Source: Corynebacterium sp. (GTDB lineage: Bacteria; Actinomycetota; Actinomycetes; Mycobacteriales; Mycobacteriaceae). From it: 61,171 nucleotides of DNA. Shown here one piece after another: positions 44,463-53,797 of the stretch. Positions within the stretch are counted from its first letter, which is position 1; every line of letters starts with the position of its first letter. The translations under genes were made by a program, and so were the position numbers. A model generated the notes under the pieces. The model ran no database searches and was not told the origin of the DNA. It saw only the letters and a program-made list of their open reading frames with translations. The stretch spans positions 1-61,171 of the forward strand of contig NZ_JALAGY010000010.1 in NCBI RefSeq assembly GCF_022712195.1, written 5' to 3'.

Positions 44463-44811
44463 CGCCCGGGTCCTGACCGCCGTCCTGCTGGTGGCGCTCG
44501 TCGCCCTCGGGACGGTGGTGGTCTGGTGGTACAGCCGGAGCTACCTGGAACGTGCCGGGGGACTGCGTGAGTCCGAGGCCCGCACCCTCTGCGGGGACGA
44601 GGTCCGGTGGGAGACCGGTTACGGCAGGGACGCCGAACTGGACCTGTGGGGCGCGCGGAACGACGGGGACGGGGAGCGGTGGGTCATCGACGGCCAGGTG
44701 TTCGCGGAACACCTGGAGGGTGTCGAGGTGACGCGTGGGACGCGGACCGACGGGGAGCAGTTCCGCTGCCTGGTCACCGCCGACCGGGTGGTCGTGGAGA
44801 TGGTGGACTGA
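44446..44811 (+). CDS. small membrane-anchored protein, unknown function
   Basis: A 121-residue protein with a basic N-terminus, one hydrophobic helix (VLTAVLLVALVALGTVVVWW) and a polar extracellular domain with two Cys (TLCGDEVRWETGYGRD; GEQFRCLVTADRVVV). No family recognised; the outer part looks like a small beta domain with a disulfide. ATG 44446 lies inside the end of the exporter gene, after a GGAT-type weak ribosome site, so it is co-transcribed with the exporter. It could be an accessory subunit, but nothing proves that. Confidence 0.68.
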   Translation: MSRRSDARVLTAVLLVALVALGTVVVWWYSRSYLERAGGLRESEARTLCGDEVRWETGYGRDAELDLWGARNDGDGERWVIDGQVFAEHLEGVEVTRGTRTDGEQFRCLVTADRVVVEMVD

Positions 44812-44824
44812 CGGGGGAGTGGGG

Positions 44825-45496
44825 TCAGCCCCGGCCGCCGACGTAGCCGAAGGCGCGCAGTCCGGCGTCCCGGTAGTTCTTCAGCGCCCGCAGGTAGTGC
44901 GGGTCGGAGGTGACGACGACGGCGGTCCCGGTGCGTTCCCTGATCATCCGGGCGGTGTACTCCACGTTCTGGAGGGTGTTGCCGGCCTTCTCCTCGAGGA
45001 GGATCTCGTTGCCGACGCCGAGCTTCTGCAGTGCGTCATTCATCGCCGCTGCCTCGGTCGGGCAGTCTGCGCGGGTGGGGCCGCCGGTGACGATCACGGG
45101 GTTCCGGGGGTGCTCCCGCAGCAGTTCGGCGGCGGCGGTGAGGCGGTCGGTGAGAACCCGGGGTGCCGAGCAGTCCTCCTGCAGTTGGGCACCGAGGATG
45201 ACGACCGGCGTGTTCTCGTTCATGCGCAGCAGTGAGTTCGCCAGGGGGGTGCGGACGAACTCGGAGTCGGTGACGTTGTAGACGTGCTGCTTGGCGGAGG
45301 CGACGAGATCGTCGACGGCGGACACCGAGCCGGACACTGAGCCGGCCACCGGGCCGGACACGCCCGGGGTCGCTGCGTCTGCCGGGGCGACGGCGGGGGT
45401 GACGGCCACAGCGCCGACGGTCAGGAGGCCGGCGAGTGCCGCGGCGACGGCGCCGCGGCGCGACCTTCCGGAGGAGAGGGGTGAAGCAGAGGACAC
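44825..45496 (-). CDS. secreted YdcF/DUF218-family protein
   Basis: A 223-residue exported protein. The signal peptide is SSGRSRRGAVAAALAGLLTV...APADA. The DUF218 domain has PVVILGAQLQEDCSAPRVLT, PVIVTGGPTRADCPTEAAAM and AVVVTSDPHYLRALKNYRDA, with the conserved NTLQNVEYTARMI helix. Family members are linked to envelope or polyprenyl-phosphate metabolism (e.g. ElyC, SanA). The two Cys, uncommon in the family, could form a disulfide outside the cell. GTG start 45496, with AGGAGC 8 nt upstream. Converges with the small membrane-anchored gene. Confidence 0.88.
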   Translation of the reverse strand: MSSASPLSSGRSRRGAVAAALAGLLTVGAVAVTPAVAPADAATPGVSGPVAGSVSGSVSAVDDLVASAKQHVYNVTDSEFVRTPLANSLLRMNENTPVVILGAQLQEDCSAPRVLTDRLTAAAELLREHPRNPVIVTGGPTRADCPTEAAAMNDALQKLGVGNEILLEEKAGNTLQNVEYTARMIRERTGTAVVVTSDPHYLRALKNYRDAGLRAFGYVGGRG

Positions 45497-45603
45497 GGGA
45501 GAGCTCCTGGGCTGTTGACGGTACCCGGACCGGAGGGGCCAAGTAGTGATAGCAGCATAACTGAGTACCGTGCGTGCGGAAAGGGGACCGGGCGAACGGC
45601 ACC

Positions 45604-46731
45604 TCAGTCCGCGGTCTCCCGGGCATGCCGGGAGGAGGCGACGTCGTCCACGACCGTGATGATGTGGTCGAGACCGGTGATCATCGCACCGTAGACCGGC
45701 CAGTGGGCGGTCGGCAGATCCCCGGCGTCGGAGAGCTCCTCGGTGAGCGCGCTCAGCCGGTCCGACAACGACTCGACCTCGGCGTCCGGGTCCGCCACCG
45801 CGCGTCCGGCGTCGCGGGAGATGGACGCCCACTCCTCGCGGAAGCGGGTGTCCCAGCCGCTGTCCGCGTAGGAGGCCTCCCGTAGGGTCCGGGCGAGGTT
45901 GCGCAGGTGGGAGACACCTTCGTCGGCACGCCGGAGGATGTCCTCCCAGTTCGCGTCCGCAGGGTCCGGCGCCTGCCCGGCCCCCGCGCGGGCCCGGCGG
46001 AGCCGGGCGAGGTAGGAGCGCGGGTTCGCCCGTCGGCTCTCCCGTGCGAACCGCACCACGGACCACGCCGAATTGAGTTCCTCGGTGATCGCGTCCGTCT
46101 CCGTGATCCAGGCGTCCGCCCGGTCGGTGTCCCACGAGGAGGCGAACTCCTCGCCCATGTTCTCCAGGACCGATCCCATCCGGTGGTTCACGCTGTCGAC
46201 GTACCGCGAGGCCTGCCGGTCGCGCATCGGCGGCAGGACCAGCAGGTTCACCGCGATGCCGACGAGGACGCCCACGCCGATCTCCAGCATCCGGTCGCCG
46301 AACTGCTGCTGCTGTTCCGAGAAACCGTCGCTGAGGATGAAGATGGCCATCGTCGCGACGGTGACGCCCTCGTCGCGGATCCAGGGAACTCGGGCGACCA
46401 CCAGGCCGACCAGCAGGGCCAGGGCGTAGGTCCACAGTGAGACGCCCAGGATATGCCCCACGAGCGACGCCACGCCGATGCCCAGCAGCGACGCGACCGT
46501 CGACTGCACCCCGCGCGACAGGGTGCGGTAGGCGGTGGCGTCGATGGTCAGCAGGGCGACCCACGGGGCCAGGAACGGGAAACTCGTGTTCAGGAAGGTC
46601 ACCGAGACCCACCACGCCGCCGTGGCGGCGACCACGCACTTGGCGATCTGCAGCCCCGCCGTCGAACCCTCCGGGCCGCTGACGGCGGCCCAGAGCCTGC
46701 CGAGGGCCCCGGGGCCGTCGGTCCGGGTCAT
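45604..46731 (-). CDS. FUSC/ArAE-family membrane protein (aromatic acid exporter-like)
   Basis: A 375-residue protein with six N-terminal hydrophobic helices (KCVVAATAAWWVSVTFLNTS; VASLLGIGVASLVGHILGVS; LEIGVGVLVGIAVNLLVLPP) and a long helical cytosolic half. This is the FUSC/aromatic acid exporter architecture, here as a single half-length unit. The conserved FPFLAPWVALLTIDATAYRT matches the family's first loop. Substrate unknown. No ribosome site stands out near ATG 46731; the SDR gene upstream is 69 bp away. Confidence 0.88.
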   Translation of the reverse strand: MTRTDGPGALGRLWAAVSGPEGSTAGLQIAKCVVAATAAWWVSVTFLNTSFPFLAPWVALLTIDATAYRTLSRGVQSTVASLLGIGVASLVGHILGVSLWTYALALLVGLVVARVPWIRDEGVTVATMAIFILSDGFSEQQQQFGDRMLEIGVGVLVGIAVNLLVLPPMRDRQASRYVDSVNHRMGSVLENMGEEFASSWDTDRADAWITETDAITEELNSAWSVVRFARESRRANPRSYLARLRRARAGAGQAPDPADANWEDILRRADEGVSHLRNLARTLREASYADSGWDTRFREEWASISRDAGRAVADPDAEVESLSDRLSALTEELSDAGDLPTAHWPVYGAMITGLDHIITVVDDVASSRHARETAD

Positions 46732-46800
46732 ACGCCCACGTCCTCGGCGTCGAATGCCATGGTGCTGCTCCTTACTGCGCCGCTGCTGCCGGGTTCGGTG

Positions 46801-47694
46801 TCACGGGCTGATCTGTCCGCCGTTGACGTGGACGGTGGATCCCACGACGTAGCTGGACTCCGGGGAGGTCAGGAAGACGTAGGCGGGGGCGACCTCGACA
46901 GGCTGGCCCGCCCGCCCCAGTGGCGTGTCCCGCCCGAACCCGGGCAACGCCTCCCTGGGCTGGCCGTCGGAGACCTGCAGCGGGGTCCAGATCGGCCCAG
47001 GTGCCACGGCGTTGACGCGGATCCCCTTCGGGGCGAGCTGGACCGACAGGTTCTTGGTGAGGTTGTTGACGGCGGCCTTGGTCGACGCGTAGTCCATCAG
47101 GTGGTCCGAGGGGTCGTAGGCCTGGATGGAGGTGGTGTTCACGATCGTCGACCCGGCCCCCAGGTGGGGCAGTGCGGCCCGGGTGACGCGCACCATGGCG
47201 TGGAGGTTCACCTCGTAGGTGTGCTTCCACTGCTCGTCGGTGACGTCGGCGAAGTCGGTCACGGCGATCTGCCGGCCGGCGTTGTTGACCAGGGCGTCGA
47301 GACCGCCGAGGTGGGTCACGGCCTGGTCCACGAGGTCCGTGCAGTAGCGCCCGTCGGACAGGTCGCCGGGCAGCAGGACGGCCCGTCGGCCGGACTCCTC
47401 GATGAGGTCGGCGACCCGCCGGGCGTCACGTTCCTCGTCGGGCAGGTAGGCCAGGGCGACGTCGGCACCCTCCCGGGCGAAGGCGAGGGCGGTGGCGGCG
47501 CCGATACCGGAGTCCGCGCCGGTGACCAGGGCCTTCCGTCCTTCCAGACGTCCGGTGCCGCGGTAGCTGGTGGCCCCGATGTCGGCCTGGGGGACAAGTT
47601 CGGCGTCCAGCCCCGGTTCGGGCTGGTGCTGCTCCGGTGGTTCGACGGCCTCGAAGCGGGTGACGGGGTCGGTGAAGGTCAGTTGGTCTGCCAT
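46801..47694 (-). CDS. short-chain dehydrogenase/reductase (YghA/GsiB-type)
   Basis: A 297-residue classical SDR with an N-terminal extension of about 50 residues (EQHQPEPGLDAELVPQADIG) found in the YghA/glucose-dehydrogenase-like group. The Rossmann motif is TGADSGIGAATALAF, followed by VNNAGRQ, the catalytic Ser in NTTSIQAYDPS, and YASTK with the catalytic Tyr and Lys. The PG motif VAPGPIWTPLQ is present. Substrate unknown; homologues are general aldehyde/quinone reductases. Start ATG 47694 with AGGAGGGAG 10-12 nt upstream. Confidence 0.93.
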   Translation of the reverse strand: MADQLTFTDPVTRFEAVEPPEQHQPEPGLDAELVPQADIGATSYRGTGRLEGRKALVTGADSGIGAATALAFAREGADVALAYLPDEERDARRVADLIEESGRRAVLLPGDLSDGRYCTDLVDQAVTHLGGLDALVNNAGRQIAVTDFADVTDEQWKHTYEVNLHAMVRVTRAALPHLGAGSTIVNTTSIQAYDPSDHLMDYASTKAAVNNLTKNLSVQLAPKGIRVNAVAPGPIWTPLQVSDGQPREALPGFGRDTPLGRAGQPVEVAPAYVFLTSPESSYVVGSTVHVNGGQISP

Positions 47695-47772
47695 GGGTGG
47701 TGCTCCCTCCTGCATGTCGCGTATCGGGAAGTGCCACGACCCTACCAGCGACCTGACCTGCAGGTATGTGGA

Positions 47773-47788
47773 CCACCCCGAGGGGTGG
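47773..47788. terminator. GC-rich hairpin after gntP
   Basis: CCACCCC (47773-47779) pairs with GGGGTGG (47782-47788), 2-nt loop, 22 bp past the gntP stop on the minus strand. No T-run, so intrinsic termination is uncertain. Confidence 0.35.
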
Positions 47789-47809
47789 CCCCATGTGCGG
47801 GGAGTGGTG

Positions 47810-49198
47810 TCAGATGACCAGGTGGACCAGCAGGACCACGCCCAGGGCCACCACGGAGAGGACCGTCTCCATCAGTGACCAGGTCTTCAGGGTCTGGGGG
47901 ACGGTCATCCCGAAGTACTCCTTGACCAGCCAGAATCCGGCGTCGTTGACGTGGGAGAAGAACACCGAACCCGCGCCGATGGCCAGCACCATCAGTGCCA
48001 CCTCGGTGGAGCCCATGCCGGCGGCGACCGGCGCCATGATCCCCGCCGCAGTGACGGTCGCCACCGTGGCTGAACCGGTGGCCAGGCGGATGAACACCGC
48101 GACCAGCCAGCCCGCGATCAACGGCGACACCGGGGCGCTCTGCACCCATTCGCCGACGACGTCGGCGACACCGGTGTTGACCAGCGTCTGCTTGAAGCCT
48201 CCGCCGGCACCGACGATGAGGATCACCCCGGCGATCGGCCCGAAGGAGCCGCCGACCTGGTCGGAGACCTCCTGGCGGGTGCGGCCCATGCCGAAGCCGA
48301 GGAAGAACATCGCCAGCAGCACGGTGGCGAGCAGGGCGACGAGGGGTTCACCCAGGAACTCGAAGGTCTTGAACACCGCCGAGTCCTCGGAGACCTGCAG
48401 TGACTCCACGACGGTGCGCGAGAGCATCATCACCACCGGCAGCAGCACCACGGTGAGTCCGCGGCCGACCGACGGGCGGTCGGTGCCGGCGGTCTGGGTG
48501 ATGTCCTGACCGGAGATGGACGTCGGTGCCTCGATGGGCACCCAGCGGGCCATGAGCTTCGCCGACAGCGGTCCGGCGATCGCCACGACGGGCACGGACA
48601 CCAGCAGGCCCAGGGCCAGGGTGAGTCCGAGGTTCGCGCCCAGGGCCTCCACGGCGATGAGGGGGCCGGGGTGCGGCGGCACCAGGGCGTGCAGTGCGGA
48701 GAGGCCCGCCAGGGCGGGGATGCCCAGCAGCATCACCGGGAGCTGCGAACGGCGTGCCGCCAGCATCACCACGGGGATCAGCAGGACGATGCCGACCTCG
48801 AAGAACAGTGGGATACCCAGCAGCATCGCCAGCCCGGCGATGACCCAGGGTCGCAGTGCAGGCGCGGTACGGTCCAGGAAGGCGTCGACGATGCTGTCGG
48901 CGGCCCCGGACTTCACGAGGAACTGCCCGATCACCGCTCCCAGGGCGATGAGCACGCCGACGTTGCCGATGGTGCCGCCGAAGCCCTCGGTGAAGCTGCC
49001 GAAGGCCTCCACCAGGGGTGTGCCGGCGACGAGGGCCAGGACGGCGGAGCCGATCATCAGGGAGAGGAAGGGGTTGAGCTTGGCCCAGACGATCAGCCCG
49101 ATGATCAGGGCGATGCCGATGGCGGCGGCGATGACCAGTTGGGATTCACCGGCGGTGCCCTCCGCCAGGACCATCGCCGTTGTCGGTGCGGTGCTCAT
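47810..49198 (-). CDS. gntP: gluconate:H+ symporter GntP
   Basis: A 462-residue GntP-family permease for gluconate uptake, with about 12-14 membrane segments. Motifs: LNPFLSLMIGSAVLALVAGT, IGNVGVLIALGAVIGQFLVK, ALHALVPPHPGPLIAVEALG and the C-terminal FFSHVNDAGFWLVKEYFGM, which is highly conserved in the family. Its start overlaps the end of gntK by 4 bp (49195-49198), so kinase and permease are one operon. Same kinase-permease pairing as in other corynebacteria. Confidence 0.96.
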   Translation of the reverse strand: MSTAPTTAMVLAEGTAGESQLVIAAAIGIALIIGLIVWAKLNPFLSLMIGSAVLALVAGTPLVEAFGSFTEGFGGTIGNVGVLIALGAVIGQFLVKSGAADSIVDAFLDRTAPALRPWVIAGLAMLLGIPLFFEVGIVLLIPVVMLAARRSQLPVMLLGIPALAGLSALHALVPPHPGPLIAVEALGANLGLTLALGLLVSVPVVAIAGPLSAKLMARWVPIEAPTSISGQDITQTAGTDRPSVGRGLTVVLLPVVMMLSRTVVESLQVSEDSAVFKTFEFLGEPLVALLATVLLAMFFLGFGMGRTRQEVSDQVGGSFGPIAGVILIVGAGGGFKQTLVNTGVADVVGEWVQSAPVSPLIAGWLVAVFIRLATGSATVATVTAAGIMAPVAAGMGSTEVALMVLAIGAGSVFFSHVNDAGFWLVKEYFGMTVPQTLKTWSLMETVLSVVALGVVLLVHLVI

Positions 49199-49746
49199 GC
49201 CGGCCGTCCTTCGTGGACGAGCACGGAGAGGGCGTCGATGGCGAGGATCTCGTCGGCGAGCCTCTCGGGTGCTTCGGTGGCGTCGACGGTGACGCCGTTC
49301 TCGTCGGTGTCGAGGCCTTCGAGGGTGTCGAGCTGGGAGCGCAGCAGGGAGGCGGGCATGAAGTGGCCCTTGCGGTCCTCCATGCGGGCGGCGAGGACGT
49401 CCTCCGGGGCGTCCAGCAGCACGAAGAACTCGTCACCGTCGGCGGCGCGCAGCACGTCACGGTAGGACTTCTTCAGTGCCGAGCAGGTCACGATGGTGGA
49501 GTGGCCTTTCCCTGCCTGTGCGGTCATCCAGTCGCGCAGCTCCTGCAGCCAGGGCCACCGGTCGTCGTCGTTGAGCGGCTGGCCGGAGCCCATCTTCTTC
49601 TTGTTGGCCTCGGGGTGGAATACGTCGGCCTCGGCGTAGGGGACACCGGTTCGCTGTTCCAGCTGCTCGGCGATCGTGGTCTTTCCGCTGCCGCTCACCC
49701 CCATGATCACGAGGTGGACGGGGCGGGGCCGGGTTGTGTCGGGCAT
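49195..49746 (-). CDS. gntK: gluconokinase GntK
   Basis: Phosphorylates gluconate to 6-phosphogluconate for the pentose phosphate pathway. The 183-residue protein is a small P-loop kinase with GVSGSGKTT (residues 16-24), YAEADVFHPEANKKKMGSGQ and PLNDDDRWPWLQELRDWM, all typical for thermoresistant GntK. The next gene downstream is gntP, overlapping by 4 bp. The 218-bp region upstream, divergent from the lipase gene, should hold the operon promoter; I found no match to the C. glutamicum GntR1/2 motif. Confidence 0.96.
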   Translation of the reverse strand: MPDTTRPRPVHLVIMGVSGSGKTTIAEQLEQRTGVPYAEADVFHPEANKKKMGSGQPLNDDDRWPWLQELRDWMTAQAGKGHSTIVTCSALKKSYRDVLRAADGDEFFVLLDAPEDVLAARMEDRKGHFMPASLLRSQLDTLEGLDTDENGVTVDATEAPERLADEILAIDALSVLVHEGRPA

Positions 49747-49964
49747 GGCACTCGTTTCTGGTTGGACGGGTGGTCTTGCGGAGACTGTACTCCTGCGGCC
49801 CTCCGTGGGGAAGGTTCCGAGTGTGTCTGTCTCCGATGACGGTCTCTGTGGTTTCGTGTGGTTTTCGCCTGCGGTGCCGGTCGGCGTCGGTCCCGGAGTA
49901 GGTTTGATGGGGAATGTAGCCTGGAGAAAATGTCTCCGGTCTGGTGATCAGAGGAGAGTCGGGT

Positions 49965-51302
49965 ATGGGGAGAACGGCAGGAAGGACGGTCCGGGCGGCG
50001 CTCGCCGGCCTCGCCGTCGCAGCGGGACTGGTGACGGTGCCGGCGCAGGCGCAGACACTGCCGTGGGGAGGTCACGCACCACGCGTCGAGGCCGGGGACG
50101 TCGACCCCTTCTACGACACCGCCGACCTGGTGCCGGGAACGCCCGGGACGGTGCTGCGCACCGCGTCCGCGCCCTACGCCCCGGCGCCCCCCGGACCGGA
50201 CGGGCGGCAGTTCGCCGTCCCGGACCGGGTCCGGAAGATCATGTACTCCACCACGGACACCGCCGGTCGGCCCGTCGCCGTCAGCGGCTACACCGTGGAA
50301 CCGACGGTGCCGTGGACCGGACCGGGGGAGCGTCCCACCGTGGTGGTGGGCCGGGGGACCGTCGGCCAGGGCGACCAGTGCGCCCCGTCGCGGAACTGGC
50401 CCCTGGACAACCAGCCGGACCCGCTGGACTCCGGTCGGACGGTCGCCCTCGAGGGCGCCTACGACTGGGCGTTCGCCAGCCAGGGCGTGAGGGTGGTCGT
50501 CACCGACTACGTCGGCATGGGGACGCCGGGGATGCACACCTACATGAACCGGGCGGAGCAGGCCCACGCGATGATCGACGCCGCCCGTGCCGTCCGCACC
50601 CTCGTCGAGGAACGGGGCGGCACCTTCGGGCCGGTCGGCTTCTACGGGCACTCCCAGGGCGGGGGCGCCTCCACCGCGGCCGTCGAGGTGGTGGCGGACT
50701 ACGCACCGGACCTGGACGTGGCGGGCGCCTACGCCTCGGCGCCGCCGGCCGACCTGGAGGAGGTGCAGCGCACCATCGACGGGTCGAACCTGGTCGGTGC
50801 GATCGGCTTCACCATCAACGGCCTCAACGCCCGCTACCCCTCCCTCGCCGCGGAGCTCGACACACACCTCTCCGGGCACGGCCGTGAGGTCCTCGACGAC
50901 CTGGCCGGCATGTGCACCGACGAGATCGGCGACACCTACGGGTACCAGACCACCGACCGGTGGACGGCGGACGGACGCAGGCTCGACGACCTGCTGGGCG
51001 AGATCCCCGAGGGGGTGCGGGCCATGGAGGAGCAGCGCATCGGCACCGGCACTCCCGCCGCGCCGACGATGGTCGTCTCAGGCCGTCACGACAAGACCGT
51101 CGACTACACCCAGGCACGCGAACTGGCCGCCACCTGGTGCACGGCCGGTGCGCCCGTGGTGTACCGCGACGACGTCCTCCCCGAGATCAGCGACCAGAAC
51201 CACTTCCTCCAGGCGGTCTCCGGCAGCGCCTTCGGCATCCCGTTCCTGCTCGACAGGTTCCACGGCCGCCCCGTCGGCGGCACCTGCGCCTTCCCCGCGT
51301 GA
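49965..51302 (+). CDS. secreted LIP-family lipase/esterase
   Basis: A 445-residue exported alpha/beta hydrolase of the secretory lipase family (PF03583). The signal peptide is RAALAGLAVAAGLVTVPAQA with cleavage after AQA. The body has DYVGMGTPGMHTYMNRAEQA, the nucleophile elbow GHSQG (Ser230), a Cys-containing lid region and SGRHDKTVDYTQARELA carrying the catalytic Asp. The C-terminal His is probably that of DQNHFLQA. GAGGAGAG is 7-14 nt before ATG 49965. A paralogue is found at 60448. Acyl-ester substrate unknown; the family is abundant in cutaneous and lipophilic corynebacteria. Confidence 0.93.
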   Translation: MGRTAGRTVRAALAGLAVAAGLVTVPAQAQTLPWGGHAPRVEAGDVDPFYDTADLVPGTPGTVLRTASAPYAPAPPGPDGRQFAVPDRVRKIMYSTTDTAGRPVAVSGYTVEPTVPWTGPGERPTVVVGRGTVGQGDQCAPSRNWPLDNQPDPLDSGRTVALEGAYDWAFASQGVRVVVTDYVGMGTPGMHTYMNRAEQAHAMIDAARAVRTLVEERGGTFGPVGFYGHSQGGGASTAAVEVVADYAPDLDVAGAYASAPPADLEEVQRTIDGSNLVGAIGFTINGLNARYPSLAAELDTHLSGHGREVLDDLAGMCTDEIGDTYGYQTTDRWTADGRRLDDLLGEIPEGVRAMEEQRIGTGTPAAPTMVVSGRHDKTVDYTQARELAATWCTAGAPVVYRDDVLPEISDQNHFLQAVSGSAFGIPFLLDRFHGRPVGGTCAFPA

Positions 51303-51322
51303 ATCCCCGTACAAAGGACACC

Positions 51323-53608
51323 ATGAACCACCACACACCAGACAGCACCGACAGCACCGATATCGCTGCCCTGTCCCTGGCCGACCGGGCCGGGCTCGGG
51401 TCCGGGAAGAACTTCTGGCAGACCAGGGACGTCGGCGACGTCCCCTCCGTCACGATGACCGACGGACCGCACGGACTGCGGAAGCAGACCGGCGGAGTCG
51501 ACCACCTGGGGCTGGCCGGCAGCGAGCCGGCGACCTGCTTCCCGCCGGCCGCCGGCCTCGGCCAGAGCTGGGACCCCGGGCTCGTGGCCCGGATCGGCGC
51601 CGCCCTCGCCGACGAGGCGCAGGCAGCGGACGTCCAGGTCCTCCTCGGGCCGGGCGTGAACATCAAACGGTCCCCGCTGGGCGGCCGGAACTTCGAGTAC
51701 TACTCCGAGGACCCGCACCTGGCGGGTGTCCTCGGCTCCGCCTGGGTCGCCGGCCTGCAGGGCGGGGGCGTGGGTGCGAGCCTGAAGCACTTCGCACTGA
51801 ACAACCAGGAGACCGACCGGATGCGGGTCAGCTCCGACGTGGACCCGCGGCCGCTGCACGAGATCTACCTGCGGGCCTTCCGCAGGATCGTGGAGGACAC
51901 CCGCCCGTGGACGGTGATGTGCTCCTACAACGCCGTCAACGGGGTCCCGGTCCGCCACAGCCGTGAACTGCTCACCGACATCCTGCGCGGGGACTGGGGC
52001 TTCGCCGGTGTCGTCGTCAGCGACTGGGGCGCCGTCGGAGGCCGCCTGCGGTCACTCGCCGCGGGTCTCGACCTGCAGATGCCGTCGGACGGCGGGACGG
52101 GCGACGCCGAGGTGGTCAGGGCGGTCAGCAACGGGCAGTTCGACGAGCACCCGGTGACCGTCGCCGCACAGCGTGTGGCGGCGCTGGCGCGGAAAGCCGC
52201 CGCCGCACGGCGCGAGGTGACCTTCGATGACGCCACGGTCGAGGCACACCACGCCCTGGCGCGGGAGGCGGCGGCACGGTCCGTCGTCCTGCTCAAGAAC
52301 GACGAGGCCGACGGACGCCACATCCTGCCGATCGCCGCCTCCGGTGTCACCGGCTCCGTCGCGGTGATCGGCCCCTTCGCCGAGACACCGCGCTACCAGG
52401 GGGGAGGCAGTTCGCACGTGAACCCCACCCGTGTCGACTCACCGCTGGAGCTGATCAAGGAACGTCTGGCGGCGCCGGTGACCTACGCCGCCGGTTTCAC
52501 CACCGACGGTTCCGGCCGGCACAGCGGGCTGCTCGCCGAGGCGGTGGAGGACGCCGCGAACGCGGACATCGCCGTGGTGTTCCTGGGTCTGTCACCGGAC
52601 CAGGAGTCCGAGGGCTTCGACCGTACCGACCTGTCGCTGCCCGCCGAGCAGCTCGGCCTGCTGCGCGCGGTCCGCGCCGTGCAGGACCGTGTGGTCGTGG
52701 TGCTGTCCCACGGCGGTGCGCTGGACCTCACCGAGGTCACCGAGCTGGCCCCGGCGATCCTGGACGCCAACCTCCTCGGGCAGGGAGGGGGAGCGGGCAT
52801 CGCCGATGTGCTGACCGGCGAGGTCAACCCCTCGGGAAAGCTCACCGAGACCCTGCCGACGCGCCTGGCGGACACCCCGGCGTTCCTGGACTTTCCCGGC
52901 GAGCACGGGCATGTCCGCTACAGCGAGGGCCTGTACGTCGGCTACCGCTGGTACGACGCACGCAACCTGCGGGTCGCCTACCCGTTCGGGCACGGGCTGT
53001 CCTACACCACCTTCGCCTACGACGAGGCCTACGGGCAGCCGGACGACGACGGTGACGGCATCACGGTCACCGTCGGGGTGACCAACACCGGACGTCGCGC
53101 CGGGCGGGAGGTCGTGCAGGCCTATGTGTCGGTGCCGGACTCGGACCAGGTCCGGGCACCGAAGTCGCTGGCGGGATTCGGCTCGGTCACCCTGGAGCCC
53201 GGGGAGCGCGAGGAGATCGAGATCCACCTCGACCGGCGTGACCTGGAGTACTGGGACGTGAGGCTGGGCCGCTTCGTCCTGGAGTCGGGACGCTACGTTG
53301 TGCACCTGGGGTCGTCCAGCCGTGACCTGCGGGCGACGGTCCAGGTCGACCTCGAGGGCGACGAGGTACGTGTGCCGTTGACCCTGGAGTCGACTCTCGG
53401 GGAGGCGCTCGCCGTGCCGGCGGTGGCGGAGTCCCTGGGCAGCGCCCTGAGCGGGCTGACCGGTGAGGGGGCGGACTCCGGCGACGGGCTCGGTGTCGAC
53501 ATGGCGAAGATGATGGCGAGCATCCCCCTCGACCGGGTCATCACCTTCAGCGGTGGTGCGGTGACCCGCGAACAGCTCCAGGAGCTGCTGGAGAGGGTGA
53601 ACGGCTAG
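51323..53608 (+). CDS. glycoside hydrolase family 3 (beta-glucosidase-like)
   Basis: A 761-residue GH3 enzyme with the (beta/alpha)8 domain (SVTMTDGPHGLRKQTGGVDH; GAVGGRLRSLAAGLDLQMPS), the catalytic nucleophile in VVVSDWGA (Asp234), the second alpha/beta sandwich domain (ARSVVLLKNDEADGRHILPI) and a fibronectin-III-like C-terminal domain. It has no signal peptide, so it probably hydrolyses beta-glucosides inside the cell. The ATG lies 20 bp after the lipase stop with AAAGGA just upstream; co-transcription is likely. A small GGCGAC/GTCGCC hairpin (53610-53622) follows the stop. Confidence 0.94.
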   Translation: MNHHTPDSTDSTDIAALSLADRAGLGSGKNFWQTRDVGDVPSVTMTDGPHGLRKQTGGVDHLGLAGSEPATCFPPAAGLGQSWDPGLVARIGAALADEAQAADVQVLLGPGVNIKRSPLGGRNFEYYSEDPHLAGVLGSAWVAGLQGGGVGASLKHFALNNQETDRMRVSSDVDPRPLHEIYLRAFRRIVEDTRPWTVMCSYNAVNGVPVRHSRELLTDILRGDWGFAGVVVSDWGAVGGRLRSLAAGLDLQMPSDGGTGDAEVVRAVSNGQFDEHPVTVAAQRVAALARKAAAARREVTFDDATVEAHHALAREAAARSVVLLKNDEADGRHILPIAASGVTGSVAVIGPFAETPRYQGGGSSHVNPTRVDSPLELIKERLAAPVTYAAGFTTDGSGRHSGLLAEAVEDAANADIAVVFLGLSPDQESEGFDRTDLSLPAEQLGLLRAVRAVQDRVVVVLSHGGALDLTEVTELAPAILDANLLGQGGGAGIADVLTGEVNPSGKLTETLPTRLADTPAFLDFPGEHGHVRYSEGLYVGYRWYDARNLRVAYPFGHGLSYTTFAYDEAYGQPDDDGDGITVTVGVTNTGRRAGREVVQAYVSVPDSDQVRAPKSLAGFGSVTLEPGEREEIEIHLDRRDLEYWDVRLGRFVLESGRYVVHLGSSSRDLRATVQVDLEGDEVRVPLTLESTLGEALAVPAVAESLGSALSGLTGEGADSGDGLGVDMAKMMASIPLDRVITFSGGAVTREQLQELLERVNG

Positions 53609-53728
53609 GGGCGACGGTCGCCGCGCTGACCGGGCGCGGCGTCGGGTGGGCGTGCCACGGCGGATGCTGCCAGAGCCGTGGGGCCGGGGACTGACGTGTC
53701 CACAGGAACTGTGTCACAAAACAAAAGC

Positions 53729-53770
53729 TTGACAATCATGAGACCCCGGTCACATAATACTCGTCAGTAT
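53729..53770 (+). promoter_or_regulatory. strong promoter with overlapping operator-like palindrome (catabolic operon)
   Basis: TTGACA (53729-53734) and CATAAT (53753-53758) are 18 bp apart, near sigma-A consensus. ATACT (53757-53761) and AGTAT (53766-53770) form an inverted repeat overlapping the -10 end and start site, a plausible TetR-type operator. The 189-bp gap after the GH3 gene contains nothing else. Confidence 0.65.
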
Positions 53771-53797
53771 CGCAGTTCACTTCGAGAGAGGCGAGTC